Assembly (NCBI RefSeq): GCF_039528175.1
Contig: NZ_BAAALH010000002.1
Span: 1,550,001-1,614,000, forward strand
Direction of reading: 5' to 3'
DNA from: Citricoccus alkalitolerans
Lineage (GTDB): Bacteria > Actinomycetota > Actinomycetes > Actinomycetales > Micrococcaceae
DNA: 64,000 bases
Each line of letters begins with the position of its first letter. Position 1 is the stretch's first letter. This document shows positions 24,345-33,429 of the stretch, piece after piece. The notes under the pieces are model-generated. The model ran no database searches and had not been told where the DNA came from. It saw only the letters and a list, made by a program, of their open reading frames with translations. Position numbers and translations under genes: made by a program.

Positions 24345-25226
24345 GTGTTTATTCATCAGCAGAAACTTCAATACAACTCCTCGCCGGAGAAGCCCGACGC
24401 CGTGTATGCACGCAAGCTCCAGGAGGTGATCGGTGGACAGTATGGGGAGATCACGGTAGCCATGCAGTACAGCTTCCAGGCGTGGAACGCCCATATACCC
24501 GGAAAGTACCGGGACCTGTTGTTCAGCACCGCGGCGGAGGAGTTCGGGCACGTGGAGATGCTGGCCACGATGGTGGCCCAGTTGTTGGAGAAGGCGCCTC
24601 TGGGGATCACCGAGGACGCAGTCCAGAACGATCCGGCTGTGGCCGCGGTCATCGGCGGGACGGACATGCAGCAGGCCATTGTCTCCGGTGCCGGAGCGCG
24701 GCCGGTGGACAGCATGGGCAATCCGTGGACGGCAGGGTACGTCACGGCCAGCGGAAATCTGTTGGCGGATATGACCTCGAATGTGAACGCGGAGATGCAG
24801 GGCCGTACCCAGGTGGCGCGCCTGTATCACATGACTGATGACCCGGGGATCCGGGACCTGCTGTCCTTCCTGTTGGCCCGGGACACCATGCACCAGAACC
24901 AGTGGGTCGCAGCGGTGCGGGAACTCCAGGAAGAGGGCTTGGAAGAGATGCCGTCGCCGAGCAACTTCCCGCAGTCGAAGGAGGCCTCGGAACATGCCTA
25001 CACGGCGTACAACTTCTCCGATGGCCAGGCGATGGACCAGGGTAGTTGGGCCGCCGGGCCCGCCCCGGATGGCAAAGGCACCTTCGGCTATCAGCCCGAG
25101 CCGATGGCTGGAGTCCCGATGCCTCCGCCGACCCACCCGGATGCGCGCTTCTACGGCACCACCGAATTGCCGAATACGGTGGAGAAGGCCGCCGGAACCG
25201 TCCAGGACAAGCTCAACAAGGAATAG
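24345..25226 (+). CDS. Manganese (non-haem) catalase
   Basis: A 293-residue protein decomposing hydrogen peroxide at a dimanganese centre. It begins FIHQQKLQY as the family does. It has ligand regions QEVIGGQYGEITVAMQYSFQ (Glu), AAEEFGHVEMLATMVA (Glu-x2-His), NVNAEMQGRTQVARLY (Glu) and LARDTMHQNQWVAAV (His). GTG 24345 lies 9 bases after GGGAAGG; the upstream open frame does not resemble the family. The tail AAGTVQDKLNKE is echoed by a decayed fragment at 49.3 kb. A strong terminator follows. Confidence 0.93.
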   Translation: MFIHQQKLQYNSSPEKPDAVYARKLQEVIGGQYGEITVAMQYSFQAWNAHIPGKYRDLLFSTAAEEFGHVEMLATMVAQLLEKAPLGITEDAVQNDPAVAAVIGGTDMQQAIVSGAGARPVDSMGNPWTAGYVTASGNLLADMTSNVNAEMQGRTQVARLYHMTDDPGIRDLLSFLLARDTMHQNQWVAAVRELQEEGLEEMPSPSNFPQSKEASEHAYTAYNFSDGQAMDQGSWAAGPAPDGKGTFGYQPEPMAGVPMPPPTHPDARFYGTTELPNTVEKAAGTVQDKLNKE

Positions 25227-25279
25227 TGGCCGGACCGACATCTACGAACTGAGTCCCTGAGTCACCAACCTCGGAGGAT

Positions 25280-25306
25280 AGCCCGGGTGCCCGCCGGCCC
25301 CGGGCT
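25280..25306 (+). terminator. Intrinsic terminator after Mn-catalase
   Basis: AGCCCGGG pairs with CCCGGGCT across an 11-base loop and is followed by TTTCC. Flanking bases (GGAGGAT / TTTCCTC) extend the stem imperfectly. Confidence 0.65.
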
Positions 25307-25337
25307 TTCCTCGGTGACCGCTGCCCTAGGAGACCAA

Positions 25338-26279
25338 ATGACCCTCGATCGTCCGAGCGTCTTCGACGCTCTCGTGGTCGGTGGCGGACCTGCCGGATTG
25401 TCCGCGGCGACGTGGCTGGGCCGCTACCGCAGCTCTACGCTCGTGGTGGACGCGGGACGCCAGCGCAACCTGTCCGCTGACCATAGCCACGGACTGTTGG
25501 GACGGGACCCCACCACACCTCAGGAGCTGCTGACCGATGCCCACGCCGGGCTGGAGCAATACCCCGAGGTGATGCTCCGCCACGGCTCAGTGACCGCTGT
25601 GCACCAGAGCGACGAGGGATTGTTCCGCGCCACCGTGGACGGCGCTGCCGTCTTCGCGAAGCGCATGGTCCTCGCCACCGGGATGCGCGACCAATTGCCG
25701 GAACTGGCCGGCTTCCATGCGCACTACGGCACAGACGTCTTCCACTGTCCGGCCTGTGACGGATACAACGCCCGTGAGCAGACGGTCATCGTGCTGGGCT
25801 CCGGAGACCAGCTTCCCGCCTATGCAGCGGAATTGCTCGACTGGGCCGTCGCCGTGCGGATGATCACCGGTACCGACGGCGAGTCCGTGGATGACGAGCA
25901 GCGAGCAGTCTTGGGCGGTCAAGGGATCGAAGTGGTGGACGGGGTGGCCGAAGCCCTGGTCGGGCCACCCGGCTCCCTCCGGGGGGTGCGGCTGGCCGGG
26001 GGGAGGTTGGTCGAGGGGGACCAGGTCTTCTTCTCCCATGGCCACCACCCACTCAACGTGCTCGGCCATCAGCTGGGATGCCGGCTCGACCACGAGGGGC
26101 GGATCGCCGTGGACGATTTCCAGCTCACCAGTGTTGACGGGGTCTATGCCGCAGGTGACATCACCGCAGGGTTCCAGTTGATCCCAGTCGCCATGGGTGA
26201 AGGAACCACCGCGGGTGTCGCTTGCGCCACCTCACTGCGTGGAGACTCCGGCACAAGTGCGGCATCCAGGCCTGAGTGA
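25338..26279 (+). CDS. Thioredoxin-reductase-like FAD-dependent oxidoreductase
   Basis: A 313-residue flavoprotein. It has an FAD-binding ALVVGGGPAGLSAATWLGRY, a CPACDG redox pair after DVFH near residue 138, a second dinucleotide site VIVLGSGDQLP, and a final FAD strand VDGVYAAGDITAG. The layout is that of TrxB, but the second nucleotide site is atypical (GSGDQL instead of GGGNSA), so NADPH use is uncertain. ATG 25338 has TAGGAG 5 bases upstream. No thioredoxin gene is nearby. Members act in disulfide or dithiol redox reactions. Confidence 0.85.
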   Translation: MTLDRPSVFDALVVGGGPAGLSAATWLGRYRSSTLVVDAGRQRNLSADHSHGLLGRDPTTPQELLTDAHAGLEQYPEVMLRHGSVTAVHQSDEGLFRATVDGAAVFAKRMVLATGMRDQLPELAGFHAHYGTDVFHCPACDGYNAREQTVIVLGSGDQLPAYAAELLDWAVAVRMITGTDGESVDDEQRAVLGGQGIEVVDGVAEALVGPPGSLRGVRLAGGRLVEGDQVFFSHGHHPLNVLGHQLGCRLDHEGRIAVDDFQLTSVDGVYAAGDITAGFQLIPVAMGEGTTAGVACATSLRGDSGTSAASRPE

Positions 26280-26398
26280 ATTGCGTCCGCCTCCGCACCC
26301 CGATGTGGGAGGGTATCTGGGCAACGGCCGAGGGTTACGTGGCGATGGCCCCGCTGTTACCTTGGGTGATCCGAGCAGCCCATCCGTCAGGAGAAGCA

Positions 26399-26740
26399 AT
26401 GAACGACGCACCAGAGCATGACCAGCTGCCTCTGCCCGGTTACGACCACATCCCCTTGGGGACACTGCCGACCAGGATCAACGGGCTTCGCGAGGACCAA
26501 GTGGGCCAGTTGCTCGCGTACGAGACGGCTCACGGCAATCGACTTCCCGTGGTCCGGGTTCTGGAACAACGCCTCGACGACCTGCGCGGCGGAGCCGAGC
26601 CATCGGGTCCCACGGTTCCGGACACCCCCGAGGTCAGCGAGGGCCGCGCCGGTTCCCCGGTCTCGCCACAGACCTCTGGACCGAATATCGTTCCGCCGTT
26701 CCACGGCAACCCCGCCTACCCTTCACAGCCGGAGAAATAG
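26399..26740 (+). CDS. Small hypothetical protein with LPLPGYDHIPLGTL motif
   Basis: A 113-residue protein. The first 65 residues are conserved-looking (YDHIPLGTLPTRINGLREDQ, then VGQLLAYETAHGNRLPVVRVLEQR), resembling a small helical domain found in many actinobacterial proteins. The rest is a Pro-rich, probably disordered tail. ATG 26399 has AGGAG upstream. No enzyme motif is visible. Confidence 0.65.
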   Translation: MNDAPEHDQLPLPGYDHIPLGTLPTRINGLREDQVGQLLAYETAHGNRLPVVRVLEQRLDDLRGGAEPSGPTVPDTPEVSEGRAGSPVSPQTSGPNIVPPFHGNPAYPSQPEK

Positions 26741-26787
26741 CCAAGGGATGATCCGACAGCAGATCGGCACCACGAGGAACGGTGGAC

Positions 26788-27213
26788 ATGACTGACAACG
26801 TGCCCCTGATCGGCAGCCTCGCCGAACTGGAGTCCCTGGTCGGGGAGGAGGGCGATCTCTATGTTCGATACTCCGAGGGATACGAGGCTGACCAGGACGG
26901 TGGCAGCATCGATACTGAAAGCGGCCTGGAGCTTCCCGGGCTCTCGGTGAATCCACTTCGGCCCGAACCGTGGTGGACGAGGCCGGCGACTGACTGGCTG
27001 GCCCGCCAGCTGTGCCAGTACAAGCAGTTGCAGGACAAGAACCCTGACCGGTTCGCCTGGGTTCTGCACGGGCACTGCATCGGGCGTGGTCCGGACTGCG
27101 AGCCGTTGATGACCCAGGTGGTGCCGGTGGCCCGGCTCGCGCAGTCGCTGCTCGCGGAAGCAGAGGACGTGTATCGGCAGCGCTTCGACGCCGGGCATGC
27201 ACCGGAGGATTGA
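26788..27213 (+). CDS. DUF6098-family protein
   Basis: A 141-residue soluble protein. Family-like blocks are LIGSLAELESLVGEEGDLYVR, YSEGYEADQDGGSIDTESGL, ELPGLSVNPLRPEPWWTRP and WLARQLCQYKQLQ. ATG 26788 is 8 bases after GAGGAA; GTG 26782 is an alternative. A truncated relative starts at 42273. Function unknown. It is often found in stress-gene neighbourhoods. Confidence 0.75.
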   Translation: MTDNVPLIGSLAELESLVGEEGDLYVRYSEGYEADQDGGSIDTESGLELPGLSVNPLRPEPWWTRPATDWLARQLCQYKQLQDKNPDRFAWVLHGHCIGRGPDCEPLMTQVVPVARLAQSLLAEAEDVYRQRFDAGHAPED

Positions 27214-27329
27214 GCACACACCTGGACCGGGCGGTGCTGATGGCGGTGTCTAGGCCGCCGAGGAGTTTTCGGTTAGCGTGACAGATGGGTCTAGCAGTGG
27301 GCTCTTCCGAAGCGACTTTCAGGAGAATC

Positions 27330-28886
27330 GTGGAGCACTCACTGCGCGTTGATCATCAGGCCCCCGTACTGACCGGGCCGGTCCGGACTATCGTCCCCAG
27401 CCCTCCACATCCCCCTTCGCCGTCAGACTCTGGTCCGGTGCGGCTGATTCTCAAGGTCGGCCCCATGGCCCATGGCGGCCACTGCGTGGCTCGCCACCAG
27501 GGCAGGCCGGTGTTCGTCCGCCACGCGATCCCCGGTGAGACCGTCATGGCGGAACTCACCGCGGCGGGTTCCTCGGATCAGTTCTGGCGAGCAGACACCG
27601 TCAAAGTGATTCGCCCCTCGGAGTTCCGGCGCTTCAACCAATGGAAGCTGGCCGACTCCCTCCGGTCCTACCCGGCTGGCCGCCGCCCCGTAGCCGGTGC
27701 AGAGTACGGCCACATCGTGTTGGAGTATCAGCGCCGGCTCAAAGCGCAGGTCTTCCGGGACACCATGGTCAGGTTGGGCAGACAGGCTGTGGAGGACGTG
27801 GAGGTCCTCGTCCACGGAATGACTGCGGACGAACCCGCCGGATTGCATTGGCGCACCCGCACCACCTTCGCCGTCTCGGCGAGTGGCCGGTTGTCCATGC
27901 CTGTCCACGATGGCCGGGGCACTATTCCGGTGAGCAACATCCCGCTGGCCGTCCAGGAACTCAATGAGTTGCACCTGTGGGAGATCGACTTCTCCGGCGC
28001 AGCCAGCGTGAGGGTCACCACGCCGGCCACTGGCCGCGAGGCCCTCGTCATCGTCACCCCGCTCGCACAGATCGCTGAGTCACCGGAGATGTTGAAGAGC
28101 TATACGACTGCCTGGCGGCGCCAGCTGTCCGGGCTCCCGAAGAAGGTCTCCGCGATGGTGTCCGTGCGCCAGCGGAACGACGAGAACCACCAGGTCACGG
28201 CCCAGAAGTCATCGAGCGGAGCGGCGGAGCACCACCTGCTGCGCGGCCGTTCCTGGGTACAGGAGGAGGTCAGTCCGGAGCAACTCGGCACGCAGACGTT
28301 CCGGGTCACGGGGGGCGGGTACTGGCCGGTCCACCGCGACGCCGCTGCCACCCTCGTCAAGACCGTCCTCGAGGCCGCCGAGGTCCAGCCGGGCCAACTG
28401 GTCGTGGACCTCTATGCCGGGGCGGGACTGTATTCCCGATTCCTCGCCGAAGCGACGGGCCAGGACGGGGCAGTCCTCTCCGTCGAAGCCGACCCCAGCG
28501 CGAGCCGCGACGCTCGGCACAACCTGAAGGATGCGCCCCAGGCGATTGCGCTCAACGGGAATGCCGAGGAGGTGCTGTGCCACTGGCTGCGCACCCCGGA
28601 CTCCGGATTCTCTCGCGGGGGGCTCGCCGGCCGCCGTGTGGACACCGTGGTGATGCACCCACCCCGCACAGGCGCCGGACGTGCGGTCCTCAGCCGGCTT
28701 CATGAGCTGGATCCCGGGAAGATCGTCTACGTCTCCGGTGATCCGGCGGCGTTCGCCCAGGAGACGCGCTGGTTGATCGAGCAGGGTTGGAGATTGGACG
28801 CCGTGACGGTCTATGACCTGTCCCCGGACACGCACCACATGACCTCGGTCGGCCAGTTCACGAGGCCGGGGGCTGGCAACGCCTAG
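27330..28886 (+). CDS. TRAM-domain RNA m5U methyltransferase homologue with altered active site
   Basis: A 518-residue RlmCD/TrmA-family protein. A TRAM domain (about residues 35-90, VGPMAHGGHCVARHQGRPVF) precedes a class I methyltransferase with the SAM loop VVDLYAGAGLYSRFLAEA near 365. The family's YVSCDP motif, whose Cys attacks uridine, reads YVSGDP here (GGT for TGT), and the preceding DPPR motif reads HPPR. Both changes suggest loss of the normal m5U reaction. GTG 27330 has AGGAG 4 bases upstream and is preferred over ATG 27285. The stop shares a CTAG tetranucleotide with the convergent neighbour. Confidence 0.85.
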   Translation: MEHSLRVDHQAPVLTGPVRTIVPSPPHPPSPSDSGPVRLILKVGPMAHGGHCVARHQGRPVFVRHAIPGETVMAELTAAGSSDQFWRADTVKVIRPSEFRRFNQWKLADSLRSYPAGRRPVAGAEYGHIVLEYQRRLKAQVFRDTMVRLGRQAVEDVEVLVHGMTADEPAGLHWRTRTTFAVSASGRLSMPVHDGRGTIPVSNIPLAVQELNELHLWEIDFSGAASVRVTTPATGREALVIVTPLAQIAESPEMLKSYTTAWRRQLSGLPKKVSAMVSVRQRNDENHQVTAQKSSSGAAEHHLLRGRSWVQEEVSPEQLGTQTFRVTGGGYWPVHRDAAATLVKTVLEAAEVQPGQLVVDLYAGAGLYSRFLAEATGQDGAVLSVEADPSASRDARHNLKDAPQAIALNGNAEEVLCHWLRTPDSGFSRGGLAGRRVDTVVMHPPRTGAGRAVLSRLHELDPGKIVYVSGDPAAFAQETRWLIEQGWRLDAVTVYDLSPDTHHMTSVGQFTRPGAGNA

Positions 28887-29614
28887 CGGTCGAAGTGCGT
28901 CTCGGTCGGTGCTTGGCCTACCTGGTCCACCAGGCTGGCGGCCAGGTCGCGGACCTTGATGTTGCGGTGGTTGGAGACCTCGGTCAGGATCCGGAATGCC
29001 TCGTCCTGCGAGCACCGGTTCTGACCCATGATGATGCCCACCGCCAGGTCGATGGAGGTGCGGGACCGCAGGGCTGCGTCCAAGTCCTCGTGTGTCTCCT
29101 GGTGACGCGCCAACCGGACCGCCAGGCGCAGGCCCTTGGAAGAGATCCCGAGGATGCTCTCGACCTCGTGGCGTGAGACCGCGTCATAGCTCTGCTGATC
29201 GGAGAAGTAGATATTGAAGCAACCCGAGGCCTCACCGGCGAGGTCGAACGGGAACGCCAGGATGGAACTGACTCCCGCTTCCGCCGCCAACGATGAGAAG
29301 GCGGGCCAGCGCTCATCGGTAGCGCAGTCAGGTACGAACTGGGGCACCAATTCGGCCGCCGCGGTCAGGCAGGGACCGTCGCCCAACTCGTACTGTTTGA
29401 TGTCCAGATTGTTGACCCAGTCTGCGCTTGAGGCCATGGTGGCCGCGCGCTTCTGGCGCAGTACCGTCACTGAACACCACAGGACACCGGGGTTGGTCGA
29501 CATGCCCTCGTGCAACGCTGTGGTGAAGTCCTCCACGAACGCCTGCAAGTCGGGGCTGTCGAGCAACAAGTCATAGAGCCACTCTCTCGTGGTGCCCTGC
29601 TCCGTCTCAGTCAT
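28883..29614 (-). CDS. GAF-ANTAR transcription antitermination regulator
   Basis: A 243-residue cytoplasmic regulator. Residues about 20-165 form a GAF domain (VTVLRQKRAATMASSAD, ELGDGPCLTAA, VSSILAFPFDLAGEASGCFN). Residues about 180-235 form an ANTAR RNA-binding domain (RTSIDLAVGIIMGQNRCSQD, EAFRILTEVSNHRN, KVRDLAASLV). Such proteins bind dual hairpins in leader RNAs and prevent termination. The GAF ligand is unknown. It converges on the methyltransferase homologue with a 4-base overlap. Confidence 0.9.
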   Translation of the reverse strand: MTETEQGTTREWLYDLLLDSPDLQAFVEDFTTALHEGMSTNPGVLWCSVTVLRQKRAATMASSADWVNNLDIKQYELGDGPCLTAAAELVPQFVPDCATDERWPAFSSLAAEAGVSSILAFPFDLAGEASGCFNIYFSDQQSYDAVSRHEVESILGISSKGLRLAVRLARHQETHEDLDAALRSRTSIDLAVGIIMGQNRCSQDEAFRILTEVSNHRNIKVRDLAASLVDQVGQAPTETHFDR

Positions 29615-29690
29615 GTATCCATGCTATCCCTGCCGGTGACTGCGGGCCGTCGCCAGGTCAGCGGCAGGTGAGCGCCACATCAGACGTGAA

Positions 29691-30383
29691 TCAGCGCGCA
29701 AGGCGTACCAGCACCCCTCGGTCGAAGGCGCGCGTCTCGACGATCTTGACCGAGCCCTCCGGGTGCCGGGCGGCCTCGGCCGCGATCGTCTCCGCCTGCG
29801 TGGTGTTGCCGAGCTGGAGCAGGCCGGAGCCGCCATCGGCCAGGTGCCGGTCCATGAGGCCCACGCAGGCCCGCGCGAGGTCGAGACCGTCGTCGCCGCC
29901 GTCGATGGCAAGCACCGGGTCCTCCGGGAACCGCGAGGTGTCCGCCGAGCGAACCCACGGCGGATCCGCCACCACCACGGCGAAGCGCTCACCGTCCGCG
30001 AGGGCCTGGTCCAGCCGGGCCAGGCGGAAGTCGATGCGCTCGCCCAGCCCGTTCGCCGCCGCATTGTGCAGGGCGAACTCCTCGGCTGCGGGATTGACGT
30101 CCACCATGACCAGGTGGCGGTCCGTGCTCCGGATGGCGCCCAATCCGATATGCCCGACGCCGGCGCAGAGTTCCAGCACCGGGCCCGGTCCCGCCTCGGA
30201 CAGCAATTCGGCCGCCCACGCGGACTGCGCCTCGGTCCAGGGGCGTGGCTCCAGCACGCGCTCGTCGAACGAGATGGCCAATCCGCAGAAGGTCAGGTGT
30301 CGCATGGCTTTCATTGTGCCGGATCGACGCCCACCGTGGCCGCCGATTCGTCTCAGGACGTACAGGGCATCCTGGACCTTCAC
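29691..30383 (-). CDS. Class I SAM-dependent methyltransferase (N5-glutamine or rRNA-type)
   Basis: A 230-residue protein. The SAM-binding motif is PVLELCAGVGHIGLGAI, followed by VMVDVNPAAEEFALHNAA and the catalytic-loop motif VVADPPWVRS (an NPPY relative). This is typical of HemK/RsmC-like enzymes. GTG 30383 overlaps the rmlA stop (GTGA). However, homologues usually begin near the RHLTFCGLAISFDERVLEPR block, so ATG 30314 or 30305 may be the true start. Target unknown. Confidence 0.75.
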   Translation of the reverse strand: MKVQDALYVLRRIGGHGGRRSGTMKAMRHLTFCGLAISFDERVLEPRPWTEAQSAWAAELLSEAGPGPVLELCAGVGHIGLGAIRSTDRHLVMVDVNPAAEEFALHNAAANGLGERIDFRLARLDQALADGERFAVVVADPPWVRSADTSRFPEDPVLAIDGGDDGLDLARACVGLMDRHLADGGSGLLQLGNTTQAETIAAEAARHPEGSVKIVETRAFDRGVLVRLAR

Positions 30384-31282
30384 GAGACAGCGCGCAGACT
30401 CATTTCCGGAATCCTCCGCTCATGCTCGAGCAGCTGGAGAAGGTACTGGCCGTAGCCGGACTTGAGGAGGGGCTCGGACACGCGGCGGAGGTCGGCGTCG
30501 CTGAGGAAGCCGCGGCGCCAGGCGACCTCTTCGGGGGCGGAGACCTTGAGTCCTTGGCGTTTCTCCACCGTGCGGATGAAATCCGAGGCGTCGTTGAGGT
30601 CATCGAAGGTCCCCGTGTCCAACCAGGCGGTGCCGCGGGGCAGGATCGAGACTTGCAGCCGGCCCGCCTCCAGGTAGTGGCGGTTGACGTCGGTGATCTC
30701 GAGTTCGCCGCGGGGTGAGGGTTTCAATTGCCGGGCGATCTCGATGACGTCGTTGTCATAGAAGTACAGTCCGGGCACGGCGTAGTTGGACTTGGGTTCG
30801 GCGGGTTTCTCCTCGAGGGAGATGGCACGGCCGTTTTCGTCGAATTCCACGACTCCGTAGGCGGAGGGGTTCTTGACCCAATAGCCGAAGACGGCGCCGC
30901 CGGTCAGGTCCTGGAAGCGTTCCAGCTGTTCGCCCATGCCGGAGCCGTAGAAGAGGTTGTCGCCCAGGACCAGCGCCACCGTGTCGGTGCCGATGTGGCG
31001 TTCGCCGAGCAGGAAGGCCTGGGCGAGGCCGTCAGGGGAGGGCTGGACGGTGTAGGTGAGGTTGATGCCGAAGCGAGAGCCGTCGCCGAGCAGGCGGTGG
31101 AAGGCGCCGGCGTCGTGGCCGGTGGTGATGATGAGGATGTCCTGGATGCCGGCCAGGATGAGGGTGGACAGCGGGTAGTAGATCATCGGCTTGTCATAGA
31201 CCGGGACCAGTTGCTTGCTCACACCCAGGGTGATGGGGTGTAGCCGGGAGCCGGTGCCCCCGGCCAGGATGATGCCCTTCAT
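30380..31282 (-). CDS. rmlA: Glucose-1-phosphate thymidylyltransferase RmlA
   Basis: A 300-residue nucleotidyltransferase making dTDP-glucose from dTTP and glucose-1-phosphate, the first step of dTDP-rhamnose synthesis. It has MKGIILAGGTGSRLHPITLG, SKQLVPVYDKPMIYYPLSTL, LVLGDNLFYG, SLEEKPAEPKSNYAVPGLYF and GTAWLDTGTFDDLNDA. The length is normal. It serves RmlB and RmlC-D at 6.3-8.7 kb but lies 22 kb away on the opposite strand. Confidence 0.96.
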   Translation of the reverse strand: MKGIILAGGTGSRLHPITLGVSKQLVPVYDKPMIYYPLSTLILAGIQDILIITTGHDAGAFHRLLGDGSRFGINLTYTVQPSPDGLAQAFLLGERHIGTDTVALVLGDNLFYGSGMGEQLERFQDLTGGAVFGYWVKNPSAYGVVEFDENGRAISLEEKPAEPKSNYAVPGLYFYDNDVIEIARQLKPSPRGELEITDVNRHYLEAGRLQVSILPRGTAWLDTGTFDDLNDASDFIRTVEKRQGLKVSAPEEVAWRRGFLSDADLRRVSEPLLKSGYGQYLLQLLEHERRIPEMSLRAVS

Positions 31283-31480
31283 GGGTTCGAACCTAGAGGC
31301 CCGGACCGTCCTGGGTAAGGCGGGCCCGTACTCGTCCCCTACGTGGCAGGACAGCCCGTGCCGGGCGGTTCACTCTCGACAGTGCCGGCCGGGCGAGGTC
31401 TTCGGCATCCGGGAAAATCTTCGGTGTGCGGCTCGGTTGCCGATGCCGGACCGCCGGCGGGTGGAAGAATGGCAGGCACT

Positions 31481-32755
31481 ATGTCGACTGACTACCTGCC
31501 CGAGCACCGTCATCCCGTCCGGGACCGTCCGCGCCCCGGATCCGGACCGACCGGCACCTCCAGCACCACAGGGCCCCTGAAGCGCAATGGACCGGCCGAG
31601 CGCGCCGCCGTCGTGGACCTGGCCGCCATCCGGCACAACGTGGCCACGCTGCGTTCCTGGGTGCAGCCGGCTGCCCTGATGGCCGTGGTCAAGGCGGATG
31701 CCTACGGTCACGGTTCCCTACCCGTGGCCCGCGCCGCCCTGGACGCCGGGGCCACCTGGCTCGGGCTGGCCCACGTCTCCGAAGCCCTCGAGCTGCGGGA
31801 GGCCGGCGTCTCCGCGCCCATGCTCGCCTGGCTGCACACCACTGGCACCCCCTTCGGCCGGGCCGTGGAGGAGAACATCGACCTCGGGGTCTCCGGCTGG
31901 GAACTCGAGCCGATCGCCGAGGCCGCGCAGCGCCTGGAGCGCCCGGCCCGCGTGCACCTGAAGATCGATACGGGGTTGGGCCGCAACGGTGCCACCATCG
32001 AGGACTGGCCGGCCGTGGTGGCGCGAGCTGCCGAGCTGCAGGAATCGGGACTGATCCGCGTGGTCGGGATCTTCTCTCACTTGGCCGTGGCCGATGAGGA
32101 GGGCCGCGAGGCCGAGACCGATGAGCAGCTCGAACTGTTCCACCAGGCCGTCGAGACCGCGCGTGAGGCCGGAGTAGACCCGGACGTGCGGCACATCGCC
32201 AACACCCCCGGCATCCTGCACCGTCCCGACTCCCACCTGGACCTCGTCCGCGCGGGACTGGGGATCTACGGGCTCACCCCCTTCTCCGACCGACCCGCCT
32301 CAGACTTCGACCTGATTCCCGCCATGACCGTCACCACCACAGTGGCGCAGAACAAAGCGGTGCCTGCCGGCCAGGGGATCTCCTATGGTTACCGCTACCG
32401 CACCGCGGCGGCCACGCGCTTGGCGCTCATCCCGCTCGGCTACGCGGACGGCATCCCACGCCCGACCATCGCGGCGCCCGTGGCGATCGGCGGTCAGCGG
32501 TACGAGGTGGCCGGGCGGATCGCCATGGACCAGTTCGTGGTGGACCTGAAGACGGATGACCCCGCCGTTGCCCCGGTAGGAGCCACCGTGGAGGTGTTCG
32601 GTCCCGCATCCGGGATCACGGCCGATGAGTGGGCCGCCGCCGCCGGCACCATCAACTACGAACTCGTGACCCGGATCGGTTCCCGCGTGCCGCGAATCCA
32701 CGTGGACTCCCGGCCCGGCAAAGACGTGGGTGTCCCGACGGGGGAAAGCCGATGA
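31481..32755 (+). CDS. alr: Alanine racemase Alr
   Basis: A 424-residue PLP enzyme supplying D-alanine for peptidoglycan. It has VVKADAYGHG (PLP lysine), LKIDTGLGRNG, GIFSHLAVADE, NTPGILH, ISYGYRYRT (catalytic Tyr), LIPLGYADGIPR and IAMDQFVVDL. About 35 extra residues precede the barrel. ATG 31481 is taken; ATG 31469 in the same frame is possible. It overlaps tsaE by ATGA, the usual actinobacterial order. Confidence 0.95.
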   Translation: MSTDYLPEHRHPVRDRPRPGSGPTGTSSTTGPLKRNGPAERAAVVDLAAIRHNVATLRSWVQPAALMAVVKADAYGHGSLPVARAALDAGATWLGLAHVSEALELREAGVSAPMLAWLHTTGTPFGRAVEENIDLGVSGWELEPIAEAAQRLERPARVHLKIDTGLGRNGATIEDWPAVVARAAELQESGLIRVVGIFSHLAVADEEGREAETDEQLELFHQAVETAREAGVDPDVRHIANTPGILHRPDSHLDLVRAGLGIYGLTPFSDRPASDFDLIPAMTVTTTVAQNKAVPAGQGISYGYRYRTAAATRLALIPLGYADGIPRPTIAAPVAIGGQRYEVAGRIAMDQFVVDLKTDDPAVAPVGATVEVFGPASGITADEWAAAAGTINYELVTRIGSRVPRIHVDSRPGKDVGVPTGESR

Positions 32756-33429
32756 GGGACCTGACCGGGGCGGCCTCGCGACTGCCCGAGCCGGTGCTGC
32801 TCGTGGAGGTGCAGCTCGATGGAGCCGAGGCCACGCAGGGGTGGGCCGTGCGCTTGGCGTCCGTGCTGCGGGCCGGTGACGTGCTGATACTGACCGGTGA
32901 GCTCGGCGCAGGCAAGACGACCTTCACTCAGGGACTCGGTGCCGGGCTCGGCGTGCGCGAGGGCATCATCTCGCCGACATTCGTGATCTCCCGCATCCAT
33001 CCCTCGTTGGTGGGGCGTTCCGAGGATACTGATGGTTCTCGTGGTGCTCACGGGTCTCCGGATCCTGGAGCGGCGGGGCCGGATCTGGTGCACGTGGACG
33101 CCTATCGGCTGGGTTCTGCCGGTGAGCTGTCCGACCTGGACCTCGACGCCACCGTGGACCGTTCGGTCACTGTGGTGGAGTGGGGCCGGGGACTGGCCGA
33201 GTCATTGGCCGGCTGGCCTGACGACCCGGATGCCTCCTGGCTGGACATCGAACTGGTCCGCACCACCGGGAGCGGCGAGCCGGGCGACGCCGGTACCCGC
33301 GCCGACGCCGAAGCTGGGACCATCGTCACCGACTTCTCCGATGAGGACGGCACGGGCGCGGATGAGACGCGTACCGCCGTCGTGAAGGGATACGGGCCCC
33401 GCTGGGCCGGAATCAACCTGCCGGACTGA
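32752..33429 (+). CDS. tsaE: tRNA threonylcarbamoyladenosine biosynthesis ATPase TsaE
   Basis: A 225-residue P-loop ATPase needed for t6A modification of ANN-decoding tRNAs. Walker A is GELGAGKTTF near residue 50. SPTFVISRIHPSL and DLVHVDAYRLGS follow, and VTVVEWGRGLAE is the Walker-B-like strand. Compared with short TsaE proteins it has an insertion before VHVDAYR and a C-terminal extension of about 65 residues ending YGPRWAGINLPD. It overlaps alr by ATGA. Its partner tsaB is at 57258, not next to it. Confidence 0.93.
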   Translation: MRDLTGAASRLPEPVLLVEVQLDGAEATQGWAVRLASVLRAGDVLILTGELGAGKTTFTQGLGAGLGVREGIISPTFVISRIHPSLVGRSEDTDGSRGAHGSPDPGAAGPDLVHVDAYRLGSAGELSDLDLDATVDRSVTVVEWGRGLAESLAGWPDDPDASWLDIELVRTTGSGEPGDAGTRADAEAGTIVTDFSDEDGTGADETRTAVVKGYGPRWAGINLPD

